The position numbers and the translations under genes were made by a program. DNA of 64,000 bases from Pukyongiella litopenaei (lineage in GTDB: Bacteria; Pseudomonadota; Alphaproteobacteria; Rhodobacterales; Rhodobacteraceae). Positions 40,223 to 48,487 of the stretch are shown piece by piece. The notes beneath the pieces were generated by a model that was not told where the DNA came from, made no database searches, and worked only from the letters and a program-made list of their open reading frames with translations. Positions within the stretch are counted from its first letter, which is position 1. Every line of letters begins with the position of its first letter. The stretch is taken from contig NZ_CP027665.1 of the NCBI RefSeq assembly GCF_003008555.2, positions 3,038,001-3,102,000 on the forward strand, written 5' to 3'.

Positions 40223-41095
40223 TCACCGCGCGCCGTAATAGAGCCCGACCACATGCTCCGCCTCGGCAAAGAACAGCCAGCGCGACGCAAGGACGCCGAT
40301 GATGTGGCTCACCACCGCCAGCGCGGCCAGAATATGGGAAAACGGCAGCATCACCAGCGCCGCGGGCAGGGCAAAACCCAGCCCCAGCGCAATCACCCGC
40401 AGCCGGTCACGATGTTTTCGCCCGACCACATGGATGAATTCGCGCATCAGGTAGTTGGGGGAGGTGTGCGGCGGCTCGAAGGCACGCAACCGGCCGAGCC
40501 CGCCCAGCCCGGTGGCCGTGGCCAGCGAACTGCCCGAGCGAGCAAGCGCCGTGTCGCCCATCCGCCAATGCGCGACCTGCACGATGCCCGCCAACAGCAG
40601 CAGCCACGGCGCCGGCGTGACCTGACCGGCGAGCAGCGCCCCCCCGGCGAGGCTGAAGCCGAGGAACATTGCCGGTGTCAGCCAGTGATGCCAGCGCGGC
40701 ACCGAACGCAGCTGCGTGTAGATCATCGAGGTGGCGAACACGGTGCCGAGACACAGCACCGCGCCGACGACCCCCGCCGCGCTCCGGCCGGCGCCGAAAA
40801 ACACCGCGCCCGCCCCGGCCACCGCCATCACCAGCAGGGCCGCAACCGAACTCCAGGCTTCCCGGCTGAGCCAGCTCGACCGCCACTGGGTAAAGGCCTT
40901 GATCGCCCGTTCAGGGTGGCCGAGGTGAAAGGCCGAGGCGACCAGCCCGCCGATGGCCAGCGCATAGGCGATGGCAAAGAACACGAAAGCCACCCAGCCC
41001 GTTACGGCCGGAATGCCGAAGCCGAGCCAGGCCAGCAGTCCGAAGCCGAGCCCGGAGAACGTGGTAAACAGGATGACGGAGGGGGCGGGGTGCAT
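40223..41095 (-). CDS. soeC: DmsC/SoeC-like membrane anchor of a molybdoenzyme
   Basis: Integral membrane quinone-reactive subunit of 290 aa with about eight helices; the first is VILFTTFSGLGFGLLAWLGF. It has FHLGHPERAIKAFTQWRSSW and LSREAW, the signature of DMSO-reductase anchor proteins (DmsC/SoeC). It would pass electrons from the sulfite-oxidising catalytic subunit through the iron-sulfur subunit into the quinone pool. The start at 41095 lies in an ATGA overlap with soeB. The symbol is given on the strength of gene order and the lack of an export signal on the catalytic subunit. Confidence 0.75.
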   Translation of the reverse strand: MHPAPSVILFTTFSGLGFGLLAWLGFGIPAVTGWVAFVFFAIAYALAIGGLVASAFHLGHPERAIKAFTQWRSSWLSREAWSSVAALLVMAVAGAGAVFFGAGRSAAGVVGAVLCLGTVFATSMIYTQLRSVPRWHHWLTPAMFLGFSLAGGALLAGQVTPAPWLLLLAGIVQVAHWRMGDTALARSGSSLATATGLGGLGRLRAFEPPHTSPNYLMREFIHVVGRKHRDRLRVIALGLGFALPAALVMLPFSHILAALAVVSHIIGVLASRWLFFAEAEHVVGLYYGAR

Positions 41096-41844
41096 CAGAA
41101 CCTCTCCAGCGCCTTGTCGAGCCAGGCGATGAAGCCGCGCGGTTCTTCCGCCACCGGCGCCAGCAGCGGGGCCAGCACGTCGATACTCTCGTCCAGCCGG
41201 TCCTTGGGGCGCGGCGGCAGGTATTTGTTGACCGGTTTCGTGCCCTGTTCCGGCATCAGGTCGAACCCGCCGCGCTCCGCCACCAGCTGCGAAACCGCGC
41301 TGTCCGGGTCGCCCAGGTCGCCGAAATGGCGCGCGCCGGCGGGGCAGGTGCGCACGCAGGCTGGGATCCTGTCCGCTTCGGGCAGGTTGTCGTTGTAGAT
41401 ACGGTCCACGCAGAGCGTGCATTTCTTCATCACGCCTTCGGCGGCATCCATTTCACGCGCCCCATAGGGACAGGCCCAGGCGCAGAGGCCGCAGCCGATG
41501 CAGTCGGATTCGTTGACCAGCACGATACCGTCCTCGGCCCGCTTGTAGCTGGCGCCTGTGGGGCAGACGGTCACGCAGGGGGCGTCGTCGCAATGCAGGC
41601 AGGATTTCGGGAAATGCACCAGCTGCGCGGCACCCTCGTCCGGAACGACCTCGTAGCTGTGGACCCGGTTGAGGAACGTGCCCGATGGCAGGTCGCCATA
41701 CGGGGCCTGATCCGAAAGCGGCGCGCCGTAATTCTGGGTGTTCCAGCCCTTGCAGGCCACCACGCAGGCATGGCAGCCGACACAGGTGTCGAGGTCGATC
41801 ACCAGGCCCAGCTTGCGGTCGGTGGTGCCGGGAAGGTCGGTCAT
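41095..41844 (-). CDS. soeB: SoeB-like iron-sulfur subunit with four 4Fe-4S clusters
   Basis: Electron-transfer subunit of 249 aa with four ferredoxin-type Cys motifs: CVGCHACVVAC (C21, C24, C27, C31), CLHCDDAPCVTVCP, CIGCGLCAWACP and CTLCVDRIYNDN with CVRTCPAGA. These are the DmsB/NrfC/PsrB-type arrangement. It has no signal peptide, so it would lie in the cytoplasm next to SoeA. It is coupled to soeC and separated from soeA by 103 bp that hold a repeat element. Confidence 0.82.
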   Translation of the reverse strand: MTDLPGTTDRKLGLVIDLDTCVGCHACVVACKGWNTQNYGAPLSDQAPYGDLPSGTFLNRVHSYEVVPDEGAAQLVHFPKSCLHCDDAPCVTVCPTGASYKRAEDGIVLVNESDCIGCGLCAWACPYGAREMDAAEGVMKKCTLCVDRIYNDNLPEADRIPACVRTCPAGARHFGDLGDPDSAVSQLVAERGGFDLMPEQGTKPVNKYLPPRPKDRLDESIDVLAPLLAPVAEEPRGFIAWLDKALERF

Positions 41845-41880
41845 CGTGGCGGCCCTCCGGCATGGGCGCAGGCGTGGGCC

Positions 41881-41937
41881 GGGGGCGCTGCCCCCGTCGC
41901 CTGCGGCGACTCCCCCGGGATATTTCCGGCAAGAGGA
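41881..41937 (-). repeat. Composite intergenic repeat, copy 2 (between soeA and soeB)
   Basis: Read on the minus strand: the same 26-nt head as copy 1 (41937 down to 41912, an exact match), then hairpin GTCGCC-GCA-GGCGAC (within 41896-41911), then GGGGGC-AGC-GCCCCC (41881-41895). The architecture matches copy 1 but hairpin 1 has a different sequence. It starts 11 bp after the soeA stop and sits inside the soe operon. Confidence 0.8.
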
Positions 41938-41947
41938 AGGGGGCGGG

Positions 41948-44767
41948 TCATTTCCCGACCTTCCAGCGGAGTTCGGCGGGGCCGTGGCCCACCGGGGCGT
42001 TCAGGCCCGGGAAGGCGGGTTGGCTCGCATCGGGCGGATTGGCCTTTTCGATCCGGACCTTGAGGTCGAACCACGCGGCCTGGCCGGTGACCGGATCGGA
42101 GTTGGACCAGCGCATGCCGTCGTCCCGTTCGGGCAGAAGTTCCCCTATCAGGTGGTTGAGCAGGAAGCCCTCGCGGGTTTCGGGCACATCGGGCGCGAGC
42201 GCCCAGGCGCCCTTGCGTTTGCCGATGGCGTTCCAGGTCCAGACCGTGTTGGCGTTGAGCGCGGCCATTTCCATCACCGGCACGGTGATCTCTCCGTGGG
42301 GCGAGGTGACCCGCGCCCAGTCGCCGTCGCGCAGCCCGTTGCCACGCATCAGCCGCGTCGGCAGGTAGAGCGGGTTGCGGCCGTGGATCTGCCGAAGCCA
42401 TGCGTTCTGGCTGCCCCAGGAATGATACATCGCCATCGGCCGCTGGGTCAGGGCGTGGACCGGATAGGCGGGATCGTCGCCGCAGGCGGGCGTCCAGCCC
42501 GGCAGCGGGTCCATCGCCGCGCGCAGACGGTCGCGCATGTGGTCTGGGGGCTGGCGCGGCCCGTGCCCCTCGGCGGCCAGCTGGAACCGGCGCATCGGTT
42601 CGGCATAGAGCTGGAACAGGTAGGGCTGGGGGCTGTCATAGAGGCCCAGGCCCACCGCCCAGTCCTGATAGGCGCGGTTCCAGGGCTTGTAGAACTGGGC
42701 CTCGTCCGGGATATGGCCGATCCAGAAACCGCCATTCTCGATATAGCGGTCGAGCTGGTTGGGGTTGGGGGCGCCGCGCCCGGCGTCGTCGCCGTCGCCG
42801 CGCCAGCCTGCCAGCGGGCCGATGCCGGGCTTGCGTTCGTGGTTGACGATGTAATCGGCGTAATCGGCATACCTGGCGCGGCCGTCATCGGTCACGAAAC
42901 CGGGCAGGTTCAGCCGCACGGCGAGGTCGATCAGCACCGATTGGAACCCGCGCACGCCTTCATGGCCGTCGCGCTCGGGGTCGATCACCGGCCAGCGGAT
43001 CGCGTCCGCCGCCGCCTCGGCCTCGCAGATCGGGCGGTCGAGCAGCGAGATGCAGTCATGGCGTTCGAGATAGGTGGCATCCGGCAGCACGAGATCGGCA
43101 TAGGCGACCATCTCGGAGGAATAGGCATCCGAATAGATGATGCGCGGGATCACATAATCGCCGTTCTCGTCTGTGTCGGTCAGCATCTCCATGGTGCGGG
43201 CGGTGTTCATCGACGAGTTCCACGCCATGTTCGCCATGTAGAGAAACAGCGTGTCGATGCGATAGGGATCGCCGGCATGGGCGTTCGAGATCACCATATG
43301 CATCAGCCCGTGCACCGATAGCGGGTTTTCCCAGGTGAATGCCTTGTCGATCCGGGCCGCGCTGCCGTCGGGCTTCAGCGCCAGGTCTTCGGGGCCGCGC
43401 GGAAACCCCAGATGCGGCCCGTCCAGCGGGCTGTCGGGGGCACTGGCGCTGTGCGGCGTGGGATGGGCATGGACCGGCTTGGGGTAGGGCGGTTTGAACC
43501 GGAACCCGCCGGGCACCTCGACCGTGCCCAGCAGGATCTGCAGCAGGTGCAGCGTGCGGCAGGTCTGGAACCCGTTGGCATGGGCCGAGACCCCGCGCAT
43601 GGCGTGAAAGCTGACCGGGCGGCCGGTCATGGTCTCGTGGGTTTCGCCGCGGAAATCGGTCCATTCGCGGTCGATCTCGAACGCTTCGTCGAACGCGACA
43701 CGGGCCAGTTCGGCGGCCACGGCGCGGATCTTGCCGGCCGGGATACCGCAGCGGTCGGCCACGGCCTCGGGGGCATAGTCGTCCGACAGGTAGCGTTCGG
43801 CGATGAGCTGGAACACCGGGCGGTGGCTGACGCCGGCATGGCGGTGGCTGGCGGCCAGATCGGGGCGGATGCCGGGCGCATCAAAGGCCGCGAGCTGGCC
43901 GGTCGCGCGGTCGATCACCAGTTCGCGGCCCGCTTCGTCGCGCAGGAACAGCCCGTAATCCGGCGAACCCGGATCGCCGTTGACCAGCACCGGCGCGTTG
44001 GTGAACCGGGCGAGATAGTCGAGGTCGATCCGGCCCGCCTTGAGCAGCAGATGCACCAGCGACAGGATGAACAACCCGTCGGTGCCTGGCGTGATGCCGA
44101 TCCAGTCATCGGCAATCGCGTTGTAGCCGGTGCGGATCGGGTTCACCCCGATCACCCGCGCGCCGCGCGCCTTCAGCTTGCCCAGGCCGATCTTGATCGG
44201 GTTGCTGTCATGGTCCTCGGCGACGCCGAAGATCATGAACAGCCGGGTGCGGTCCCAGTCCGGCTGGCCGAATTCCCAGAACGCCCCGCCCATCGTGTAG
44301 ATGCCCGCCGCCGCCATGTTGACCGAGCAGAACCCGCCATGGGCGGCATAGTTGGGCGTGCCGAAATTCTGCGCCCAGAAGCTGGTGAAGCTCTGCGACT
44401 GGTCGCGGCCGGTGAAAAAGGCGAGTTTCTCGGGATTGTCGCGCCGGATCGGAGCCAGCCAGCCGGTGGCGATCTCCAGCGCCTCGTCCCAGCCGATTTC
44501 CTCGAATTCGCCGGACCCGCGCGGGCCGACCCGTTTCAGCGGCGCCCGCAGCCGCGACGGCGCGTTGACCTGCATGATCCCGGCGCTGCCCTTGGCGCAG
44601 AGCACGCCGCGATTGACCGGATGGTCGCGATTGCCCTCGATATAGGCGACCTTGCCGTCCTTCATGTGCACGTTGATGCCGCAGCGGCAGGCGCACATGT
44701 AGCAGGTGGTGCGCCGGATCTCGTCGGATACCGGTGGCGAGAGGTCCAGGCGTGGCTGTTCGGTCAT
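41948..44767 (-). CDS. soeA: SoeA-like cytoplasmic molybdopterin sulfite dehydrogenase catalytic subunit
   Basis: Molybdopterin-guanine-dinucleotide oxidoreductase of the DMSO reductase family, 939 aa. The N-terminal 4Fe-4S site is C22-x2-C25-x3-C29-x27-C57 (TCYMCACRCG ... GVLCAKG). No twin-arginine signal is present, so the subunit faces the cytoplasm, as in SoeABC. A candidate molybdenum-ligand Cys is C147 in GGFCSVNMAAAG. Later segments include VIGVNPIRTGYNAIADDWIG, ITPGTDGLFILSLVHLLLKA and MRGVSAHANGFQTCRTLHLL. It would oxidise sulfite released from sulfonates to sulfate and feed electrons to SoeB. Other DMSO-reductase-family substrates (polysulfide, thiosulfate, tetrathionate) cannot be fully excluded by eye. 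Confidence 0.78.
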   Translation of the reverse strand: MTEQPRLDLSPPVSDEIRRTTCYMCACRCGINVHMKDGKVAYIEGNRDHPVNRGVLCAKGSAGIMQVNAPSRLRAPLKRVGPRGSGEFEEIGWDEALEIATGWLAPIRRDNPEKLAFFTGRDQSQSFTSFWAQNFGTPNYAAHGGFCSVNMAAAGIYTMGGAFWEFGQPDWDRTRLFMIFGVAEDHDSNPIKIGLGKLKARGARVIGVNPIRTGYNAIADDWIGITPGTDGLFILSLVHLLLKAGRIDLDYLARFTNAPVLVNGDPGSPDYGLFLRDEAGRELVIDRATGQLAAFDAPGIRPDLAASHRHAGVSHRPVFQLIAERYLSDDYAPEAVADRCGIPAGKIRAVAAELARVAFDEAFEIDREWTDFRGETHETMTGRPVSFHAMRGVSAHANGFQTCRTLHLLQILLGTVEVPGGFRFKPPYPKPVHAHPTPHSASAPDSPLDGPHLGFPRGPEDLALKPDGSAARIDKAFTWENPLSVHGLMHMVISNAHAGDPYRIDTLFLYMANMAWNSSMNTARTMEMLTDTDENGDYVIPRIIYSDAYSSEMVAYADLVLPDATYLERHDCISLLDRPICEAEAAADAIRWPVIDPERDGHEGVRGFQSVLIDLAVRLNLPGFVTDDGRARYADYADYIVNHERKPGIGPLAGWRGDGDDAGRGAPNPNQLDRYIENGGFWIGHIPDEAQFYKPWNRAYQDWAVGLGLYDSPQPYLFQLYAEPMRRFQLAAEGHGPRQPPDHMRDRLRAAMDPLPGWTPACGDDPAYPVHALTQRPMAMYHSWGSQNAWLRQIHGRNPLYLPTRLMRGNGLRDGDWARVTSPHGEITVPVMEMAALNANTVWTWNAIGKRKGAWALAPDVPETREGFLLNHLIGELLPERDDGMRWSNSDPVTGQAAWFDLKVRIEKANPPDASQPAFPGLNAPVGHGPAELRWKVGK

Positions 44768-44888
44768 GTCTGCCCTGAATGATCCGCGTTGCTGCGGGTT
44801 ACGCTAGGGCAGAAGCGCGTTCGGAACAATATCCCTGAATAGCAGGTGAATAGGGGATGCCGTGCCGGGTGCGGCAGCGGGCGGGCGA

Positions 44889-46028
44889 TTACGTTCCGCG
44901 ATCCTGCAGCGGGACATAGGCACGCGGAGGTGGGCCGTCATAGAGCGTCAGCGGGCGGATCAGGATGTTGCGCCGGGCCTGTTCGAGACACTGGATCACC
45001 CAGCCGGGCATCCGGCCGATGGCAAAGATCGGCACATAGAGATCCATCGGGATGCCGTGCAACTGGTAGATGACGCCGGAATAGAAATCGACATTCACGT
45101 TCAGCCCGTGCCGCGCATAGGGTTTCATTGCCTCGACCACCGCCTGCAGGATTTCATACCATTGCGGGGCGCCCATTTCCTCGCCCAGCCGGCGCACGCC
45201 GTCGCGCATGTGCCGGGCGCGGGGGTCCTCGCGGCGATAGACCCGGTGGCCGAACCCGGTGACCGCCTCGCGCGCGGCGCGCTTGGCCCTGACGTATTCG
45301 GCGGCGTTTTCGGGGCTGCCGATATCCTGCACCATCTTCATCACGTCCTCGGCCGCGCCGCCATGGGCGGGGCCGGCCAGCGTGGCCAGCGCCGTCGTGA
45401 TCGCACCGTGCAGGCCGGCCTCGGTGCCGATGGTGACACGCGCGGCAAAGCTCGACGCGTTCGAGCCGTGTTCGGCATGAAGGATGAAATCCACGTCGGC
45501 CAGCCGCGCGGCCTCGGCGGACGGTTTTTGGCCCTTGAGCATCCACAGCCAGTTGGTGGCGTGGCCCAGTTCCGGATCGGGGGCGACCGGATCGCGGCCT
45601 TCGCGGATCGCGTGGTGATGGGCGACGAGAACCGGCAGCTGGGCGGTCAGGCGCAGGCCGGTCGCGATCATGCCCTGTTCGGAATTGTCGGCGCTGGCGG
45701 GGTCCAGCGCGGCCAGCGCCGAAACGGCGGTGCGCAGCACATCCATCGGGTGACCGTCCCGGCAGGTCTCGATGACACCGAGAACGCCCGGCGGCAGATC
45801 GCGCCCGGCCCGCAGCGCGGCGTCGAAGTCGGCAAGTTGTGCGGCGGTCGGCAACTCGCCGTGGATCAGCAGATAGGCGACCTCTTCGAAACTGGAATGG
45901 GTGGCCAGATCGTGGATCGAATAGCCGCGATAGGACAGTTCGCCCGCCGCCCCGTCGATGTCGCTGACACCGGAGCGTTCGAAATAGACGCCTTTGAGGC
46001 CACGGTTGATCTTGACGTTGCCGGTCAT
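44889..46028 (-). CDS. Citrate synthase / 2-methylcitrate synthase
   Basis: Condenses acetyl-CoA or propionyl-CoA with oxaloacetate. The 379-aa length is that of type II short citrate synthases/PrpC rather than the roughly 430-aa GltA. Catalytic His and Asp lie in ILHAEHGSNASSFAARV, LAGPAHGGAAEDVMKM, GFGHRVYRREDPRARHM and VNVDFYSGVIYQLHGIP (catalytic Asp). The start at 46028 has AAGGAGCCCGCC before it. It is divergent from pta with only 36 bp between start codons. No prpB/prpD genes are in the window, so a propionate role is not supported; it may handle acetyl-CoA from sulfonate breakdown. Confidence 0.88.
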   Translation of the reverse strand: MTGNVKINRGLKGVYFERSGVSDIDGAAGELSYRGYSIHDLATHSSFEEVAYLLIHGELPTAAQLADFDAALRAGRDLPPGVLGVIETCRDGHPMDVLRTAVSALAALDPASADNSEQGMIATGLRLTAQLPVLVAHHHAIREGRDPVAPDPELGHATNWLWMLKGQKPSAEAARLADVDFILHAEHGSNASSFAARVTIGTEAGLHGAITTALATLAGPAHGGAAEDVMKMVQDIGSPENAAEYVRAKRAAREAVTGFGHRVYRREDPRARHMRDGVRRLGEEMGAPQWYEILQAVVEAMKPYARHGLNVNVDFYSGVIYQLHGIPMDLYVPIFAIGRMPGWVIQCLEQARRNILIRPLTLYDGPPPRAYVPLQDRGT

Positions 46029-46064
46029 GGCGGGCTCCTTCCTGGGGTGCGTATGGAGGCTCTT

Positions 46065-46916
46065 ATGCCAGTGCTTGACGAGATATGCGATATGGCACGG
46101 ACGCGCCGGGCGCGCGTTGTGTTTCCCGAAATGGACGCGCCGCGCGTCGCGGCCGCCGTCGACCGGCTGCGCGCCGAGGCGATCTGTGACCCGGTGCCGC
46201 TGTCCGAACCGACCGAGGCGCAGGTCGGGGCCATCGTCGCCCAGCGTGGAATGAAACCGGGGCTCGCCCGGCGGATGCTGGGCAAACCGCTGATCCGCGC
46301 GGCGGCGATGGTGGCCGCGGGCGAAGCGGATGCGATGGTCGCCGGTGTCGACAGTCCCACGCGGCGGGTGATCGAGGCGGCGTCGCTGAGCATCGGGCTC
46401 GCCCCCGGCGTGGAAGCGCCGTCGTCGTTCTTCCTGATGCTGTTTCCCGACGGGCGCGAGATGATCTTTGCCGATTGCGCGGTGAACGTGGACCCGGATG
46501 CCGCGACGCTGACGGCCATCGCGCGGGCCTCGGCGGCGACGGGCCAGGCCCTGCTGGGGTCGGCGCGGGTGGCGATGCTGTCCTTTTCCACCGGCACATC
46601 CGGGGCGGGCGACAGTGTCGAACGGGTCCGCGCGGCGGCGGATGCCACCGGGTTCGCCGGGCCGATACAGGCCGACGCGGCGCTGAACGCCGCCATCGCC
46701 CGGACCAAGGGGATCGAGGCGGTGGATGCCAATGTCCTGGTCTTTCCTTCGCTCGACGCGGGCAACATCGCCTACAAGCTCTGCCGGGAACTGGCCGGGG
46801 CACAGGCGCTGGGACCGATCCTGCAGGGGTTCCGCCGCCCGGTCTGCGACCTGAGCCGCGGTGCGACGGTGGACGATATCGTGGCGGCCACGGCGGTGAC
46901 CGTGGCGTTGAACTGA
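46065..46916 (+). CDS. pta: Phosphate acetyltransferase (PTA/PTB family)
   Basis: Converts acetyl phosphate and CoA to acetyl-CoA. The 283-aa single-domain form is the type linked to sulfonate use, where Xsc generates acetyl phosphate. Family segments are RARVVFPEMDAPRVAAAVDR, the AMVAAGEADAMVAGVDSPT stretch, FADCAVNVDPDAATLTAIA, SFSTGTSGAGDSVERV and VFPSLDAGNIAYKLC. I start at 46065 (GGAGG nine bases upstream); an in-frame ATG at 46053 is an alternative. It is 36 bp from the divergent citrate synthase start. Confidence 0.9.
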   Translation: MPVLDEICDMARTRRARVVFPEMDAPRVAAAVDRLRAEAICDPVPLSEPTEAQVGAIVAQRGMKPGLARRMLGKPLIRAAAMVAAGEADAMVAGVDSPTRRVIEAASLSIGLAPGVEAPSSFFLMLFPDGREMIFADCAVNVDPDAATLTAIARASAATGQALLGSARVAMLSFSTGTSGAGDSVERVRAAADATGFAGPIQADAALNAAIARTKGIEAVDANVLVFPSLDAGNIAYKLCRELAGAQALGPILQGFRRPVCDLSRGATVDDIVAATAVTVALN

Positions 46917-46971
46917 CGCCGGCTCACGCGGGGCCTGCCGTCGCCTGTCTGAATTTTCCGGGCACGGCGGA

Positions 46972-48435
46972 TCAGGAGTTGGCGGCGATCGCGGCGGCGA
47001 TACGGGCGATGCCGGGGGCGATGCGGTCGCGCGGGATCGACGAATATCCGAGCCGGAAATAATTGTGCGGGCGGTCCGGACCGGCAAAGAACGGCGCGCC
47101 GGGTTCGATCAGGACCGAGGCCCGGCGCAGATCGTCGGACAGGCGCGACATATCGGTGCCCTCGGGCGCGCGCATCCACAGCGACGACCCGCCATAGACC
47201 CCGCGCCCGGCGATGGTCAGCCCATGTTCGGCCACCGCCGCCTCGACCGCCTGCCTGCGGCCGTGCAGCGTGCGGGCCATGCGGCGGATCTGGGCATCGT
47301 AGTGGCCCAGGCTGAGGAAATGCGCTGCGGTGCGCTGAATATGGCCCGGCGGGTGGCGCAACATGCCGGCGCGCAGGGCGCGGGCCTCGCGGATGAAGGG
47401 TTCGGAGCCGACCATGTAGCCCAGCCGCAACCCCGGAAACAGCGGCTTGGAAAAGCTGCCGACATAGATCACCCGCCCGTCGCGGTCGAGCGATTTCAGC
47501 GCGGGCGACGGCGGGGCCAGAAACGACATCTCGAACTCGTAATCGTCCTCGACCACCAGCGCCCCGATCCGGCGGGCGCGGCGCAGCAGCGACAGCCGGC
47601 GGTCGCGCGGCATGGTGGCGGTGGTGGGGCACTGGTGGCTGGGCGTGGTAAAGATCACATCGGTGCCCTCAGGCACCCTGTCGGGCGGCAGGCCGTCGCC
47701 ATCGACCATGCGCGGCAGCACCGTGGCGCCGGTCTGGGTGACCATGTCGCGCAGGGCGTAGTAGCAGGGGTTTTCGATCACCGCGCGGCGGTTTTCCGAC
47801 AGCAGCAGCTGTGCCGCCAGCCAAAGGGCATTCTGGGCTCCCATGGTGATCAGGATTTCATCGGGCCGCGCGACGATGCCGCGCCGGGGCAGGGTGTGAC
47901 GCGCGATGAAATCCACCAGCATCGGGTCGTCGGCGTCATAGAGATCGGCGGTGAGCGCCGTGAAATCCTTCTGTCCCAGCGCCCGCAACGCGCAGAGCCG
48001 CCAGTTGGAATGGTCGAACAGGGCGGCATCCGGCTGGCCGTAGATGAACGGATAGCGATAGCTCTGCCAGTCCAGCGGCTTGCGCGGCGTGTCGCCGCCG
48101 GTAAAGCGCCGGATGATGGCGCGATCCCAACTCACGCCATCCGGCCCGCGTTCGGGCGGCGTATAGACCGGCGGCACCGGTGCGCCGTCGGACACATAGT
48201 AACCGGACCGGCCGCGCGAGATCAGGTAGTCATTGGCGAGCAACTCGGTATAGGCCAGCGTGACGGTGATGCGGCTGACGCCGAGATGGGCGGCGAGCTT
48301 GCGCGAGGAGGGCAGCTTCTCGCCCCGGCGGAACCGCCCCGACAGGATGCCCTCGGCAACCATCTGCTGAATGCGGGCCTGAAGCGTGCCCTGCCCGTCA
48401 GGGCTGAGGAAAAGGGTTTCGACCGGGATCGCCAT
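46972..48435 (-). CDS. tauR: MocR-family PLP-dependent regulator, probable TauR
   Basis: GntR-type winged-helix domain (residues 10-80: EGILSGRFRRGEKLPSSRKL, VSRITVTLAYTELLANDYL) fused to a type I aminotransferase-like domain with the PLP Lys in VIYVGSFSKPLFPGLRLGY. Regulators of this MocR group include TauR (taurine), PdxR and GabR. Its location between pta and tpa-tauABC makes TauR the best reading; TauR activates tpa and tau genes in Rhodobacter capsulatus. Length is 487 aa. Paired CTGG-headed repeats lie upstream of this gene and upstream of tpa. Confidence 0.8.
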   Translation of the reverse strand: MAIPVETLFLSPDGQGTLQARIQQMVAEGILSGRFRRGEKLPSSRKLAAHLGVSRITVTLAYTELLANDYLISRGRSGYYVSDGAPVPPVYTPPERGPDGVSWDRAIIRRFTGGDTPRKPLDWQSYRYPFIYGQPDAALFDHSNWRLCALRALGQKDFTALTADLYDADDPMLVDFIARHTLPRRGIVARPDEILITMGAQNALWLAAQLLLSENRRAVIENPCYYALRDMVTQTGATVLPRMVDGDGLPPDRVPEGTDVIFTTPSHQCPTTATMPRDRRLSLLRRARRIGALVVEDDYEFEMSFLAPPSPALKSLDRDGRVIYVGSFSKPLFPGLRLGYMVGSEPFIREARALRAGMLRHPPGHIQRTAAHFLSLGHYDAQIRRMARTLHGRRQAVEAAVAEHGLTIAGRGVYGGSSLWMRAPEGTDMSRLSDDLRRASVLIEPGAPFFAGPDRPHNYFRLGYSSIPRDRIAPGIARIAAAIAANS

Positions 48436-48449
48436 GGGCGCAGGGTATG

Positions 48450-48481
48450 CTGGACCTATGTAGCATGCAATCTGGCCCTAA
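48450..48481. promoter_or_regulatory. Paired TauR-like direct repeats upstream of tauR
   Basis: CTGGACCTAT (48450-48459) and CTGGCCCTAA (48472-48481) are direct repeats 22 bp apart, two helical turns, directly upstream of the tauR start (48435). They differ at two positions and each fits the CTGGACYTAA motif I recall for TauR in nine of ten positions. This suggests autoregulation. The pair is a sequence fact; the TauR link is recall plus inference. Confidence 0.55.
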
Positions 48482-48487
48482 GGGCGG

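Noticed and set aside
44862-46064. Upstream extension of the pta frame across citrate synthase
   Set aside because: It is antisense to the citrate synthase; the ribosome-binding site and protein length support 46065.
46029-47087. N-terminal extension of the citrate synthase frame across pta
   Set aside because: It is antisense to pta, and the ATG at 46028 has a strong ribosome-binding site.
46972-48435. Reading the MocR regulator as PdxR
   Set aside because: PdxR genes normally neighbour pdxS/pdxT or pyridoxine genes. Here the neighbours are taurine and acetyl phosphate genes and the upstream repeats fit the TauR-type motif.
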